Shown: positions 61,696-64,000 of the stretch, one piece after another | How positions within the stretch are numbered: the first letter of the stretch is position 1 | Layout of the letters: each line of letters begins with the position of its first letter | Source of the DNA: Pelargonium x hortorum | Lineage: Eukaryota; Streptophyta; Magnoliopsida; Geraniales; Geraniaceae | Reading direction: 5' to 3' | DNA length: 64,000 bases | Assembly (NCBI GenBank): GCA_036897525.1 | Contig: JAYMTJ010000031.1 | Coordinates: 1 to 64,000, forward strand | Translations under genes and position numbers: made by a program | The notes under the pieces: model-generated | Seen by the model: only the letters and a program-made list of their open reading frames with translations | Databases searched by the model: none | Told to the model about the DNA's origin: nothing

Positions 61696-64000
61696 AGAGT
61701 GTGGTTATGAATAAGAAGAGTAAGTCAATAATAAGTTTTATGGGATTCTAACCTATGTCTTATTGCAGCCTTACTATAATAGGAGCTCTTATATTGTATG
61801 GGGGTTAAACTAAACCTTGCAGCTAATGTATTCCAATCAAGATCTAAGCTAAGGAATTAAAAAAGAAAAGGAATGGGAGCTGCTTTTATAAGACCTCATT
61901 TAAGGAACTGCTTTACTAACCCCGGGTATTTCCTCATTACCAATTATCCAAGTGAATTTTATCCGAGAAAAGACAGACTTAGCATAGCTTTACTAAGACT
62001 AAAGAAAAACCCCGTAGTATATACTACAAGAGCAACTGCTGACTAAAAAAGGAGTTTTTTTTAGGCAGAACACACTAGCTACAAAGTACAGAATACCTTA
62101 ACTACATGAGTTCACCTACCCTAGTAAACAATTCCAAACAAAGGGGATAAGCACCTTTTACTTTTGATCTCGTTTTATTGTTAAGGTTTGCATAATGAAT
62201 ATCAAAGCTTTTTTTTTTCAATGGTTTGTAAATCTACCTATGTTTGACTAATACTAAAAGCACAAGTTTTACCTGAGCGAATCCTTGGTGTATAAATGTG
62301 ACCTATCACACAAGGTTTGAGTGAAACTTATTTATTGCACAATACTAAAAGGAAGTCCTAAGAGAAAGATTAAAGGTAGGCTTTTGAACTTACGAAATGC
62401 TTGCTAGTGAACTTTTCATCAAGGGCTTTTGCTCAGATCTTAGTGTAACTATCTCAAGGAGGATTTACCCTTACTATACTATTTTTGAGGTATTAATTAC
62501 TTTCAGATCAAAGGAATTTTTGAACAACAAGGAACCTCTTACTATCCTTCAAAAGACGGCCTAACTGATGTAGATACAGGATAATCCTTATATTTCGGGA
62601 TAATTAGATTGACATACAACTTCTACCCTTTAATTCAAAAGCCAAGAGATTTGACTACTTTACTACGAGAGAACACCTTTCAGACCTATAACTCATTGAT
62701 AGAGCTCCTTTCTTTTCTAAACGGCATACAAGGAAACCCTATATTTCTAGATAAATAGACTCCACTCCAGTTTGACAATTCCACATTAAACTTGTGAGAT
62801 AGGAAGAATTTCAGATCAATCTTTATTGATAAACAATAGGTGTACACCCGCTTCATATACTATGTATACCCAGCTCGGGAAAGCAAAGGGATTTAGTTTA
62901 ATAGGTATCAGAGTTCTGACAGTAAAAATTCCAGTTTAATCCTTCTAAAAATTTGGTTATATATGTAAGCACCCTCTTGTAGTATAATTTATACTTACTC
63001 TGGTCTAGATACCAATCCCCGTAGATTAGCGAATGTATTTTTCCTTTCTCTTTCTGTTCCTTTTCGTGTGTAGGGTGTCCTTATATATACTCAGTGGGGA
63101 TTCTTTATTAATCTTGTGTTAGAGGTTACTGTATAATCAAATTGTTGATAGTCATAAACTGGGATAAGTTCTCGATCCGTAATGAAAAAACCCTATAAAA
63201 TTCTTAGAGAAATACTTAAGACTTTCTAGCGAACTGAATTACTTTATTTAAATAAATAGAAAAAAGGAGACAAATAGCTTCATTCAGATTGGTATCTTCG
63301 GGACTCGCCTATAAAATTCCAATTCATCCGGATACAATCCTTTTGACTCTTTAACCCCTATCTATATAATAACAAAAAAAGCATCCTTTGACAGCTTCTA
63401 CTTCTTCTAAAAGTACCCGTGTGGGTTCTCCCCGATCCCTTTATTGAGATTATAGAAATTCCTCCTTACTATCAAAACCCTTACAAGACAAGAATTCCGT
63501 AGTTATAGCCTACCCACAGTAACTGGAGCCTATAGAACTTGTTTGACTACCCTTATAAATTTTATCCGTTATCTCTTACGAAAGGAGAGCCTTATAACTC
63601 TTTTATAATAAGGGATCCAGTCTATGAAATGCATAGCAAGCCTTAAAGAAATGAAAGGCATTTGGTCAGTTTCAATGGCTAAAGCAAGACACGCTTTGTA
63701 ATAAATCCTAGCCTAGGGTTTTTTTGAAATCCGTACTTAAGTGAGACTATATCTGAAGTTTTGGTTCTTTAGTTTTTTTCTGGTTATATACTACAGCTAT
63801 AGCTAGTACTTGGGTTTTCTTTGCATTTAAAGTATCTGGCATTCTTCAGGATTTTTTATATTTACAAATAAGGGCCTGTTTACTTGATTAGATGGATCAT
63901 GAAATGACAATTCTTGTTTCTTACATAGGACAGGTTCTTTTTTTCCTATATAAAGTTATTTACCACAGGACCGCTTTCTATCAAAACTCAAGTAGTTCAA

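Larger units (their letters stand above)
56583..64000. other. Gene-free spacer to the window end
   Basis: Downstream of the trnW-like sequence no gene is seen. A perfect 16-bp palindrome, TTATGCTGCAGCATAA, lies at 57187-57202. A 74-codon frame at 58794-59018 (TTG start) has mixed charged residues but no recognised relatives. Bases 59150-59420 look somewhat less AT-rich and share TTTCAATTGACCG with the first island. The two-block repeat copy 2 is at 61626. Confidence 0.5.

Noticed and set aside
1-64000. CRISPR arrays, insertion sequences, LTR or virus-like elements, plasmid polymerase genes, rRNA fragments
   Set aside because: Read through on both strands and found no regular spacer array, no transposase, reverse transcriptase or polymerase motifs, no long terminal repeats and no conserved rRNA blocks.

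Overview
This 64 kb window is almost entirely non-coding. It contains no recognisable protein gene, no rRNA and no confidently intact tRNA. The longest start-to-stop reading frames are about 90 codons, many begin at GTG or TTG, and none matches a protein family I recognise. That is about what stop-rich, AT-rich DNA gives by chance. GC content is roughly one third; hand-counted 60-base lines range from 25% to 52%.

The best clue to origin is a scatter of decayed tRNA genes of organellar type. Four places resemble the mitochondrial trnQ(UUG) of land plants (11103, 23500, 34118 and 44255, all +). One resembles the plastid-type trnW(CCA) that land-plant mitochondria often carry (56512, +). Two more, near 41370 (+) and 36130 (-), are clearly copies of the same trnK-like or trnN-like unit. 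Further tRNA-like shapes without firm identity lie at 3655, 13838, 24071, 25871 and 30150. Together with the gene-free spacer, the short dispersed repeats and the lack of any gene pair, this points to intergenic DNA of a very large plant (or streptophyte) mitochondrial genome, or a gene-free mitochondrial chromosome. The low GC is unusual for a seed-plant mitochondrion (usually about 43-45%), so an algal or other green-lineage mitochondrion, or a nuclear copy, cannot be excluded.

Layout. Bases 1-1000 form an island of higher GC with local direct repeats. Bases 1001-24000 are AT-rich spacer, full of T or A runs and short palindromic words such as AGGAGTCCT and GGGGTCC, with tRNA relics near 3.7, 11.1, 13.9 and 23.5 kb. 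Bases 24070-25200 hold a tRNA-like fold followed by another higher-GC island. Bases 25200-35100 are spacer with three weak tRNA relics. Bases 35180-36900 are a third island, which shares short repeats with the first. Bases 36900-54400 are spacer with the trnK-like unit (41.4 kb) and the clearest trnQ relic (44.3 kb). Bases 54400-55200 are a fourth island. Bases 55200-64000 are spacer with the trnW-like gene at 56.5 kb.

Nothing here forms an operon or pathway. The main interest is the trnW-like sequence, whose acceptor, D and T stems all still pair although it has diverged; the repeated tRNA fragments; and the contrast between plant-mitochondrion-like islands and the AT-rich, hairpin-rich background. 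I saw no CRISPR array, insertion sequence, LTR element, virus-like element or plasmid polymerase gene.
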